Positions 43,568 through 52,015 of a DNA stretch of 64,000 bases are shown in pieces. The stretch covers positions 186,001-250,000 of the forward strand of contig OY101118.1 in the NCBI GenBank assembly GCA_956465555.1, written 5' to 3'. The notes beneath the pieces were generated by a model. It did not search any database and had not been told where the DNA came from. It worked only from the letters and a program-made list of their open reading frames with translations. A program made the translations under genes and the position numbers. This DNA is from Nitzschia sp. pyKryTriq1. Its lineage: Eukaryota; Bacillariophyta; Bacillariophyceae; Bacillariales; Bacillariaceae. Positions within the stretch are counted from its first letter, which is position 1, and each line of letters starts with the position of its first letter.

Positions 43568-44524
43568 ATGGCACCACAATCAGTGAATATGGCAGGAGAG
43601 GTCAGCTTATCTGACCATGAACAGCCGCAGCCGCCGGTTGATGCTGCCGGTGGTAGCGTCAAAAAGTCCGGCGCCGATGAGGAACGCATGGCTCCGAAAA
43701 CGCCGCATTACTTGGAGGTCGAACACAAGAACAAGATTCCTTTATGGCTCGCTCCGTGCCATCTAGTAGCCGCTCTGTTTCAGGGTATGCAATCCCTGTT
43801 CTTATTTGCGTTTGCGAGTCAGACGGATCTCCAGTGGGAGGTCTACACCAACTACCCGTCGGCCAGCGACGAGCTGCAGGACGACATTTACGCCACGCCC
43901 GACCCAAAACTTATTGGCACCTACCCCATTACATGGTACGCTGGCCTATTCATTCTCATGTCGTGCATCGATCACATCTTGTGTATCGTGCCACGTTTCC
44001 GCGAACACTACGAGTACTACATTGAGCGTCACCAGAGTCCTATGCGTTGGATTGAATACAGTTTGTCTGCGTCGCTCATGAGGATGCACATTGCTCAAGT
44101 CGCTGGTGTGACTGATGCCCACATTCTCTTTTTGATCTTCACAATGACCCATGTCGCCCTTTACTTTCCGGCCCTCCATGAAAAGATGAACGCCAAGGCT
44201 CGGGCAGACGGCTACGAACAAAATTGGACCGCCTTTTACTGCGGCACGGTCCCACACATGGCGTCATGGGGGGTTATTTTCTTTTACTTTTTCAGTGGCC
44301 TCAACCGTGGGGACCCTCCAGGTTTTGTGGTTACCATTGTGATGAGTTTGTTCGTTCTGGACATGTCATTTCCTACGTGCTTTGTTTTGCAATGGCGCAA
44401 GGTCGGCATCTTTCAAGACTATTTGGTGGGAGAATTTGGATTCATCATGTTGAGTTTCACCACCAAGACCTTTTTGGCTTGGATTACCTTGGCAGGGGCC
44501 AATGGATATTCTCGCAGCAACTAG
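43568..44524 (+). CDS. Heliorhodopsin
   Basis: Single exon, 318 residues. Heliorhodopsins are retinal-binding seven-helix photoreceptors whose membrane orientation is inverted relative to type 1 rhodopsins. Seven hydrophobic segments are visible. Diagnostic residues are in place: TM1 His65 in APCHLVAALFQGMQSLFLF, TM2 His136 in SCIDHILCIV, the TM3 counterion Glu163 in RWIEYSLSASLM, and the Schiff-base Lys300 in TM7, MLSFTTKTFLAW, after YLVGEFGFI. The RW[IV]EYS.SASLM string is close to a family signature. The first ~55 residues form a hydrophilic, Pro-rich extension. The ATG 43568 follows a stop-free leader; an upstream TTG codon is ignored. The biological role of the family is mostly unsettled (light sensing or regulation). 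It has no introns and lies divergent from a flavin reductase-like gene. Confidence 0.94.
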   Translation: MAPQSVNMAGEVSLSDHEQPQPPVDAAGGSVKKSGADEERMAPKTPHYLEVEHKNKIPLWLAPCHLVAALFQGMQSLFLFAFASQTDLQWEVYTNYPSASDELQDDIYATPDPKLIGTYPITWYAGLFILMSCIDHILCIVPRFREHYEYYIERHQSPMRWIEYSLSASLMRMHIAQVAGVTDAHILFLIFTMTHVALYFPALHEKMNAKARADGYEQNWTAFYCGTVPHMASWGVIFFYFFSGLNRGDPPGFVVTIVMSLFVLDMSFPTCFVLQWRKVGIFQDYLVGEFGFIMLSFTTKTFLAWITLAGANGYSRSN

Positions 44525-45187
44525 TCTACTATTCTGGACTAGTAGTTAATCCTGTCTGCCCTCCTGCCTCCACTCGGGACCAATCCACCAGCACTTCTTT
44601 TTCGATTGTATTAGGGGACCGAAAATGTTGTTGTCGGATTGGTTGCCGAGAGCCGGCACCATTTCTTGCCTTTTTTCTTCTACCGGTATAACATTAATAT
44701 AATTTGAATTCATCGTCCATGTAAAGTAGAAACCAAGTAGAATTCGTCTCATTCTCTAGATTTTCGACCGACCAGCCCTATTAGTATGCTGCTTTTGTCT
44801 TCTTGACAATCAAAAGAATAGGCAGAATGAGCAGATGAGTTTCGGGTAGGTGTAGAGGTACCGGTACGAAGTAGTCGGGAAAAGTTAGTAGCAGCAGGCG
44901 GACTTCTACTCTCTAGTATTGCGCCAGAAACGGGTATTAGAATAGTACGAGAATAGAGGTACTGTAGTCGTTATTGAGGTCGGGTACAAAGTACAAATGA
45001 ATTCCGTTCGTGTGTGCGTTCGCCGCTCGCACCACGCACCATTTACCAATATGTCCTCCACGTGGCTTTATTTCGGGATGGCGTCATAACGCGCGAATGA
45101 CACAGCATTGTACGTACAGCAGGTCTGACTTTCACTCGTACACTTGCATCCAACTAAACCATCACCACTGACTTGTTGTTTCCCTTC
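44525..45187. other. Intergenic DNA, no gene seen
   Basis: 3' flank of heliorhodopsin and presumed promoter of the transporter. CTAGTAG palindromes directly follow the heliorhodopsin stop. Confidence 0.45.
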
Positions 45188-45439
45188 ATGCGTCTTCCCG
45201 CCATTTATTTCCTTCCTTTGTTGGCACCATCATCATCATCAGACGCCTCTGATCTGGCATCAGTCCAACCATCACAAAAACAAGAACAGCTGCTACGTAA
45301 TCGAGCTCTAGAGAAGACTACAAAAGCGACACCCGGCAGCCAATCTCCCCGTTGTTGCTTCTTGGAAGAAGAACACACAGAGCCTCTTCTTAATGAAACG
45401 CCGAAACCCGTCGACCCCGATGAACACCCACAGCAGTAG
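45188..45439 (+). CDS. Possible upstream/overlapping small ORF (83 residues)
   Basis: An ATG-started frame, MRLPAIYFLPLLAPSSSSDA..., overlaps the first 47 bases of the acetyl-CoA transporter gene in another frame. The N-terminus looks signal-peptide-like and the middle is Gln/Lys-rich. It could be a regulatory upstream ORF in the transporter mRNA or chance. No family recognised. Confidence 0.25.
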   Translation: MRLPAIYFLPLLAPSSSSDASDLASVQPSQKQEQLLRNRALEKTTKATPGSQSPRCCFLEEEHTEPLLNETPKPVDPDEHPQQ

Positions 45440-47597
45440 TTTGGGGACAAGTGATAGCATATTGTCGTCTCCCCACAGCAGCAGCAGCAGCAGCGCCGCC
45501 GTTTCAATGGCTACCGGTGTCCGAGGTGGCAGTACTGCGAGTAGTCATACTCGACCACGCCGCCATCATCACGACCGATCGGCCGGTGCCAGAATATCTC
45601 GATTTGTCGCGCTGGCCAAGGAAAATACCGTTCAAAAGGTGCAAGTCCAGATTCGAACCATCTTCAACAATAGCAATAGTCATAATGCCAATCCGGCATC
45701 AACCGCTCAATATGGTGTTCCTTCGGGTAGTAGTATGGAAGTCCTTCCAGCAGAAGAAGTGCACACGAACGATCGATGGAATTATGCCCTGTTGATCCTA
45801 CTTTACACTCTCCAAGGCATCCCCATGGGCTTGTCGGCCAGTATTCCATTTTTATTGCAAGAAAAGATTACCAAAATGGCAGCCGCATCGGTGGTGGCGG
45901 GTGGTGGTGGAGTCGCCGCCGTGGTAGGAGGAAAAGCCGTTGCAGCATCGGTGGCAGCCACAGCAGCTGCAAGCAAGGCGAGTTACAATGCCAATGCTAT
46001 TTTTGCACTCTGCAGTTGGCCCTTTTCCCTCAAACTCTTATGGGCGCCCATTGTCGATGCCCTTTACTTTCAAAAGTTTGGACGTCGAAAGTCATGGTTG
46101 GTTCCAGTGCAAACCTTGGCAGGTCTCATAATGGTGGGAGGTGCCAATTTTGTCGAACGTCAATTGGGCTTGTCGACGGATGGTTCAGGTGCTAGCAGCA
46201 CCATGAATGTACAAGGTGTCACATCGTTTTTCTTTCTCTTGTATTTCCTCATGGCGACACAAGATATTGCCGTAGACGGATGGGCCTTGACCATGTTATC
46301 CAAAGCCAATCGAGGACGGGGGCCGATTTGTAATTCCATTGGACAAAATATTGGCTACTTTTTGAGCTTTGTGGGATTTTTGGCCTTGAACGATATTGAA
46401 GCGAGTGAAACTTTGTGGAGACCTTTGCTGCGACTTCCTAGTAATCCCACAGAAGGTCTCATTCGATTGCGAGGTTTTTTGCGTTTCATGGGCTTTCTCA
46501 TGCTGGCAACAACCTTGGTCGTCGCACTCTTTAAACGAGAATTGGCTCCAACGACAACTGCTGATGTTGCTGTGTGGCCCACCAACAGTGGAAGTGATGG
46601 CGTATTACTGGCGTCTACGAAAATGCAAGAATACAATGATATTGATGATGGTGATGATGATGATGCGGAATTGGATGCTTCTACTATTGGTTTGAGAGAA
46701 ACCTATCATCGACTTTGGGCGGTTTGTCAACTACCAGCCGTTCGCACCCTGTTTTTGATCTTGGTCACCTACCGCCTGCCCGTGGCGTTGTCGGACAATG
46801 TCAAATTCCTCAAGGCCGTCGAATATGGCTTGAGCAAGAGTACCACGGCTCTGTTGTCCCCGACTCTTATCTTGCCCCTGGGAATTTTGGTTCCCATTGT
46901 CGCCCACAAGATCTGGCACATGGCACCCCTCCAACAATTCTCGACGGCCTATCGATTCCGAGTCACTCTGGTTCCACTTATGGATTTGCTCATGCTACAT
47001 CTCTTGAGAAGTGGCTATCCACATAATTCAATATGGTTCTGGCTGGCTGTAATTGCCTCGACGGCAGGTCAAGCCATTGTGAATTCCCTACAATTCAATG
47101 CCCAAATGATCTTTTTTGCTTCCCGTGTCGATCCTGCCATAGGAGGGTCGTACATGACATTACTGAATACGGCCGCCAATCTAGGTGGGACATGGCCTTC
47201 TAGCTTTGTCATGTGGTTGATTGGAGTTCTGACTCCGTCTGCGGGTGGTGGGGGAAGTGATGGTGGCGGTGGGGGACGAGATCCCTACAACACTCTACAG
47301 CTTGTCTTTTCGGCCATGGGCATCGCGTGGTTATTCTACTTTGGACCCAAATTGCGTAATTTGGCCGCCTTGCCGGGGGATGCCTGGCGTACACATTTGT
47401 TGGCCGATGAAAAGGGGGATACCAGAGCTGGTGCTACTACTTTTACGAAAACAAGGTTGGTGGGAGGGCCTACTAGTAGGGCGAAGCAAGACCAGTACGG
47501 GGATTTGGAATCGGGAGAAGCCTCCATCCGCTCTTGGCAAATTCAGCAAGAACAAGAACAACAACAACAACAACAAGATACTGAAAAGGACAAGTAG
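45393..47597 (+). CDS. Acetyl-CoA transporter, SLC33A1/AT-1 family
   Basis: Single exon, 734 residues. It matches SLC33A1 through LLILLYTLQGIPMGLSASIP (first helix), WPFSLKLLWAPIVDALYF, GRRKSWLVPVQTLAG, FFLLYFLMATQDIAVDGWAL, CNSIGQNIGYFLSF, and the second-half helices AVRTLFLILVTYRLPVALSD, LQFNAQMIFFASRVDPAIGG and YMTLLNTAANLGGTWPSS. SLC33A1 is a major-facilitator protein of the ER membrane that imports acetyl-CoA for lumenal acetylation. The N-terminal ~120 residues are Ser/His-rich and not conserved; an Ala/Val/Gly-rich loop of about 25 residues splits the first helices, and a Gly/Ser loop lies before the last. The C-terminal Gln-rich tail ends the protein. The ATG is overlapped by a small upstream ORF. 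Confidence 0.93.
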   Translation: MKRRNPSTPMNTHSSSLGTSDSILSSPHSSSSSSAAVSMATGVRGGSTASSHTRPRRHHHDRSAGARISRFVALAKENTVQKVQVQIRTIFNNSNSHNANPASTAQYGVPSGSSMEVLPAEEVHTNDRWNYALLILLYTLQGIPMGLSASIPFLLQEKITKMAAASVVAGGGGVAAVVGGKAVAASVAATAAASKASYNANAIFALCSWPFSLKLLWAPIVDALYFQKFGRRKSWLVPVQTLAGLIMVGGANFVERQLGLSTDGSGASSTMNVQGVTSFFFLLYFLMATQDIAVDGWALTMLSKANRGRGPICNSIGQNIGYFLSFVGFLALNDIEASETLWRPLLRLPSNPTEGLIRLRGFLRFMGFLMLATTLVVALFKRELAPTTTADVAVWPTNSGSDGVLLASTKMQEYNDIDDGDDDDAELDASTIGLRETYHRLWAVCQLPAVRTLFLILVTYRLPVALSDNVKFLKAVEYGLSKSTTALLSPTLILPLGILVPIVAHKIWHMAPLQQFSTAYRFRVTLVPLMDLLMLHLLRSGYPHNSIWFWLAVIASTAGQAIVNSLQFNAQMIFFASRVDPAIGGSYMTLLNTAANLGGTWPSSFVMWLIGVLTPSAGGGGSDGGGGGRDPYNTLQLVFSAMGIAWLFYFGPKLRNLAALPGDAWRTHLLADEKGDTRAGATTFTKTRLVGGPTSRAKQDQYGDLESGEASIRSWQIQQEQEQQQQQQDTEKDK

Positions 47598-47635
47598 TAG
47601 CAATACGGATATTAGTATACATTAGAGGAAATAAC

Positions 47636-48329
47636 AGAAGTAGAATGATGAATACAAACAACTTTTCTCGGTCCCAAGAGGACGAGAATGAATCATGATC
47701 GACAGCAAGTCGGGCAGTCGTTCTCTACTAGTAGCTACTCTAGATAAAGTACCGTAAAGCAGCGAAAAAGTGCACTGTCTAATTTTAGCTGCTACCCCTT
47801 GACGCTCGAGAGCAATGGGAATCATCTCTCTTTTGCGCCTACTAGTGGTCGAGAGATTGACTCAGTGGACTCAAGAGTAGAAGAGCGTTTTGGTCTAACT
47901 AATCAACTCTCTGTACTTGTTGTGTGCGAGCAATTACATACTTTTATGCGCCCTTTTGGCAGTTAGTGTCTGATCTTTCGTCGAGAAGACCGCGACCACT
48001 ACTGAATGACGTGTTCGATCGGCGGCATCTTTGGCCACGTCGTCGTCTGGGTTTCTTCGAAGTAGTAAAAACCGGTACCGGTACCGGTACCGATGGAGTG
48101 CTGGATAATACAGTAGCTGGTGGCGGATACCTTTTGAGCCAAGTCGACACAACGATACATCATGAACGATGACCAATCCATCATACAGTAGGAGCTAATA
48201 GTGTCACAATACAACACGACACCAGACGAACAATGGAAGCTTCGCCCGATAGTGGAATTGCCGATAGTGCCATGGAGATGGAGATGGAGATGGATGATGA
48301 TTCGAGATCCGATTCTTTGTACTGCAAAG
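47636..48329. repeat. 694 bp tandem duplication, unit 1
   Basis: Unit 1 matches unit 2 (48335-49028) at an offset of exactly 699 bp and no mismatch was noticed. It starts AGAAGTAGAATGATGAATAC just after the transporter stop and ends in ACTGCAAAG. It holds a full copy of the LRR gene's promoter region, 5' leader and first codons, and copy B of the non-coding element. A 5 bp remnant (CCCAA) separates the units. Confidence 0.95.
47755..47872 (+). repeat. Conserved non-coding element, copy B
   Basis: TAAAGCAGCGAAAAAGTGCA, then CTGTCTAATTTTAGCTGC, CCTTGACGCTCGAGAGCAAT and GATTGACTCAGTGGACTC. It begins 158 bp after the transporter stop codon, on the same strand. Confidence 0.75.
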
Positions 48330-48397
48330 CCCAAAGAAGTAGAATGATGAATACAAACAACTTTTCTCGGTCCCAAGAGGACGAGAATGAATCATGA
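48233..48397 (+). pseudogene. Truncated 5' end of LRR gene in duplication unit 1
   Basis: Frame from ATG 48233 begins MEASPDSGIADSAMEMEMEM exactly as in the intact LRR gene. After the 32nd codon it crosses the duplication junction, reads 22 foreign codons and stops at 48397. It retains an apparently complete promoter, so it may be transcribed, but it encodes no LRR. Confidence 0.8.
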
Positions 48398-49028
48398 TCG
48401 ACAGCAAGTCGGGCAGTCGTTCTCTACTAGTAGCTACTCTAGATAAAGTACCGTAAAGCAGCGAAAAAGTGCACTGTCTAATTTTAGCTGCTACCCCTTG
48501 ACGCTCGAGAGCAATGGGAATCATCTCTCTTTTGCGCCTACTAGTGGTCGAGAGATTGACTCAGTGGACTCAAGAGTAGAAGAGCGTTTTGGTCTAACTA
48601 ATCAACTCTCTGTACTTGTTGTGTGCGAGCAATTACATACTTTTATGCGCCCTTTTGGCAGTTAGTGTCTGATCTTTCGTCGAGAAGACCGCGACCACTA
48701 CTGAATGACGTGTTCGATCGGCGGCATCTTTGGCCACGTCGTCGTCTGGGTTTCTTCGAAGTAGTAAAAACCGGTACCGGTACCGGTACCGATGGAGTGC
48801 TGGATAATACAGTAGCTGGTGGCGGATACCTTTTGAGCCAAGTCGACACAACGATACATCATGAACGATGACCAATCCATCATACAGTAGGAGCTAATAG
48901 TGTCACAATACAACACGACACCAGACGAACAATGGAAGCTTCGCCCGATAGTGGAATTGCCGATAGTGCCATGGAGATGGAGATGGAGATGGATGATGAT
49001 TCGAGATCCGATTCTTTGTACTGCAAAG
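48335..49028. repeat. 694 bp tandem duplication, unit 2
   Basis: Second unit; it runs into the intact LRR gene, covering its leader and the first 32 codons. The divergence point is at 49029 (G instead of C). Confidence 0.95.
48454..48571 (+). repeat. Conserved non-coding element, copy C
   Basis: Identical to copy B because it lies inside duplication unit 2. It begins 57 bp after the stop of the truncated ORF. Confidence 0.75.
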
Positions 49029-50809
49029 GCCATACTTCGTTGAACAACAACGGCCTTACGGGTGCCAGTACGAGCCCGGACGAGGCGATGGATCAACAGT
49101 TTACTGACGATGACCACCAGGAAGAGGAATGTGAGAACGACGTTGACTGGGACGCACTCAAGGTCGTCGATACCATCGAAGAGTTACAACACTGTTTACG
49201 GGAGAATCGACACTGCAATCTACTGGTGCTTCCTACATGTAGTTCTGGCTCGTCCTCGCTTCCAATGACTACTGCTACTTCTACTGCTACTACTTCAATA
49301 TCGCCAATGACTCTGCCTCTTCGACAGTTTGTGACGCCGGCAGTTTATTGCTCCATGGTGGCGGATGCACTGCAATCCAATACTGCCTTGACGAGTCTGG
49401 CGCTGGAAGAAGTTACACTAGTCAATCCTGTAGCTAGTTCAATCGCTCCACTCTACCAACCGCAACCGCAACTGTTCTGGCTGGGACAATCCATTGCATC
49501 GCATCCGCATTTGACGCGATTGACTCTTGTGGACAATCGTCTAGGGGATGCCGGTGTCATTGCTCTGATGCAAGCCTGGTCGTTGTTCCAGGAACAGGAT
49601 TCGACATCCGCATCCGCATCAGCATCCATGCCATCTTCTACCACCACGCGCCACGGCTTTCGATTAGCTCCACCGGTACCAATGTTGCTGCCGGCATCTC
49701 GGATAGGTTCCTGCTTGCAGTCCCTTTCGTTGCGCTCCAACCGCATTGGCGATCAAGGCGCCTTTTGGATTGCCCAAGCCCTTCTGAAAAAACAATCGTT
49801 AAACAACCTTTCCGAGCTGGACCTGTCGTCGAATGATATATCAAAAGAAGGAGCCGTTAGCCTGGCAAACTTAATTTGCAATTCAAGGAGTCTGACAACC
49901 TTGCTGTTGAGTGGAAATGCGATTGGTCCGGAAGGAGCAGCGAGTTTGGCTCAAGCCCTACAGCAGGAAAATTCTCAGATGACCATTCTGGGTCTCTCAT
50001 CCAATGGTATTCAAGACAAAGGTGCTTCAGCGATGGCTCGGGCCATCAGTCAACATTCTTGTCTCCAAGCAGTATTGTTGGAAGACAATCTCATTGGTCC
50101 GCAAGGATACTCAGCGGTCGTCCAAGCCTATCTGATGAATCCGCGTTTGGGGATGATGGAATTGAGTGGGAATCAGCCTCTCCCTCTTTCCGTACTGCCC
50201 GGTATTGCCTCGGCCATGACTACGTTACGCTATCTATACTTGGATCGTTGTGGACTGCAAGATTCGCACACGCAGTGTGTAGCCAAAGTCCTACGTACCA
50301 ACACAACAGTCCTAGAACTCTTCTTGGAAGGCAATCAGATTGGACCCTTGGGCGCTATCAACTTGGCATCGGCCTTGGAAACCAACTCCACATTGGAAGG
50401 TCTTTTCTTGGAAGGCAATCCTATCGAAACCGCTGGTGCGCGGGCCTTGTGCGAAACTCTCAAGTCCCACAATATGACCATGCGGCGCCTTCCGATTGGG
50501 CCAGTAAAAAAGAAGAATGCGGCTTTGTTAGTTGTTGATGGGTCGTCTTCCGGAACTTTACATTCACAACAACAACAACAACAAGACTATCAAAAGATTC
50601 AACAAGAGATGGAAGTCTATTTGGACATGAATACATCGGGGCGTCGTCGCGTTCTACAATCGGGACTACCACCCGCCATGTGGTGTTACTTTTTACAGCG
50701 CGAGGATATTTTGTTCGATCCCTCCATGATGTTTCTCTTTCACAAGGAGCACCCTCAAATCTTTCAGAACAATAACACGAAGGGTTTTCCTGCTGCTGCG
50801 AGACGATGA
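48932..50809 (+). CDS. RNI-type leucine-rich repeat protein
   Basis: Single exon, 625 residues. About ten ribonuclease-inhibitor/NLRC3-type LRR units of ~28 residues run from about residue 150 to 515, with lines such as LTRLTLVDNRLGDAGVIAL, LQSLSLRSNRIGDQGAFWIA, LSELDLSSNDISKEGAVSLA, LTTLLLSGNAIGPEGAASLA and LELFLEGNQIGPLGAINLA. No NACHT, kinase or transmembrane segment is visible, so it is probably a soluble protein-interaction scaffold. The N-terminal ~95 residues are acidic (MEMEMEMDDDS, EEECENDVDWDALK). The C-terminal ~90 residues contain a Gln run and a non-repeat segment (GLPPAMWCYFLQREDILFDP) that looks conserved but was not identified. Its promoter and first 32 codons are duplicated directly upstream. 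Role unknown. Confidence 0.9.
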   Translation: MEASPDSGIADSAMEMEMEMDDDSRSDSLYCKGHTSLNNNGLTGASTSPDEAMDQQFTDDDHQEEECENDVDWDALKVVDTIEELQHCLRENRHCNLLVLPTCSSGSSSLPMTTATSTATTSISPMTLPLRQFVTPAVYCSMVADALQSNTALTSLALEEVTLVNPVASSIAPLYQPQPQLFWLGQSIASHPHLTRLTLVDNRLGDAGVIALMQAWSLFQEQDSTSASASASMPSSTTTRHGFRLAPPVPMLLPASRIGSCLQSLSLRSNRIGDQGAFWIAQALLKKQSLNNLSELDLSSNDISKEGAVSLANLICNSRSLTTLLLSGNAIGPEGAASLAQALQQENSQMTILGLSSNGIQDKGASAMARAISQHSCLQAVLLEDNLIGPQGYSAVVQAYLMNPRLGMMELSGNQPLPLSVLPGIASAMTTLRYLYLDRCGLQDSHTQCVAKVLRTNTTVLELFLEGNQIGPLGAINLASALETNSTLEGLFLEGNPIETAGARALCETLKSHNMTMRRLPIGPVKKKNAALLVVDGSSSGTLHSQQQQQQDYQKIQQEMEVYLDMNTSGRRRVLQSGLPPAMWCYFLQREDILFDPSMMFLFHKEHPQIFQNNNTKGFPAAARR

Positions 50810-52015
50810 TCGAGATGTCCCACGACGACGAGATACTCATAGAAGTTGACAAAGAGCCTAATACAGAAGGACATAAGAGAAGCAGGAATACTTTGAGTCC
50901 CCGTACTCCCCTCTCTATAGAACTAGTCTAGCTATATCGTAAAGCAGCGAAAAAGTGCACTGTCTAATTTAGCTAATACCTTGACGCTCAAGAGCAATGA
51001 ATCTCTCTTTGCGCCGGAACGACAATAGCTACGCCAGCATGGCGCACGAAAATGAGAAGGGGCTGCCTGCTGCACTGTACTACCGTACCAGCACCGGTAG
51101 GTAGCACTCCTCAAAACACATTTCCTGCCAGCAGTTTCTGAACACCGAGCGGATACAAACTGTATGATACTTGTAGCCTACCCGACTACTCTCTACTCTC
51201 TACAGTCGAGAGCTAGAAACCAGTACATACCGGTACCGGTATAGTCTCGAGAGTTACATGATATTGAATGCCCATAGTGCCCATCGTTTCCGCTACCCGT
51301 ACGGGTGCAGTATTCGCATTTCAAGTAGGCTGTCATATCGCATCTTCTGTCATGCGTTTTCCTTGGTCATGCTTGCCGGCCGCGCCGGCGGCCAGCCAAA
51401 GCTGCGAATTCAATTTTATTTATTGATGCGCTATTTCAGTATAGTGGGGCTTATAAATAAACTTTAACGAATGGGCTGGGAACATCCAGGAAATGAAACT
51501 TAAAAGACGTATGTATCTTCATGATTCAATTCTATTCTTTAATTAAGAGAGGCGCGAGAGATAGTGGTCGGTAATAAGTACGAGCACAAGTACAGCCCAC
51601 CGGGTGGGGAAATCTGTACCACCGCCCTATGTGTGTCTTCGTACATTCACGCACTTTATTTGAGAAGGCATGCGCAAGCAGAATAGTGGTTGCGCTATTC
51701 AACTCCGTGTACAAGTACAGTACAGGTACTCGTACCAGGTACCGTACGGTATTCGAACCAGGTATTGATATTATCGATCGGGTAAAAGTACTGTACGTAC
51801 CGGCAGCTTCTACCGGTGCGTGATAGCCTCTTGCGTCTACCGCACCGCAGCATCGCAGTGGGAACTGGGAACCCAAGAAGAGATCGCGATCATAATTTTT
51901 CTTTTAAAAGCCAGTATCATCATGTTGGTATATTGATGAACGAAGCAATCAAGAAGAAAGCATTCCAATATTTCATCCACCACCTACCATCTTCTCCTCC
52001 AGCATCAATACTATC
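50810..52015. other. Intergenic DNA with non-coding element copy D
   Basis: No gene seen. It holds the repeated element at 50940-51030, a GGCCGCGCCGGCGGCC palindromic patch near 51379 and ACCGGTAC clusters at about 51228-51241 and 51715-51815. Confidence 0.45.
50940..51030 (+). repeat. Conserved non-coding element, copy D
   Basis: TAAAGCAGCGAAAAAGTGCA, CTGTCTAATTTAGC, CCTTGACGCTCAAGAGCAAT, ATCTCTCTTTGCGCCGGAAC. It begins 131 bp after the LRR stop codon on the same strand. It shares GCCGGAAC with copy A, and the AGAGCAAT and TCTCTCTT words with B. Confidence 0.75.

Noticed and set aside
47924-48871. Repeated 82-codon and 80-codon frames seen twice
   Set aside because: They are non-coding sequence copied by the 694 bp tandem duplication; the repetition does not show selection for protein.
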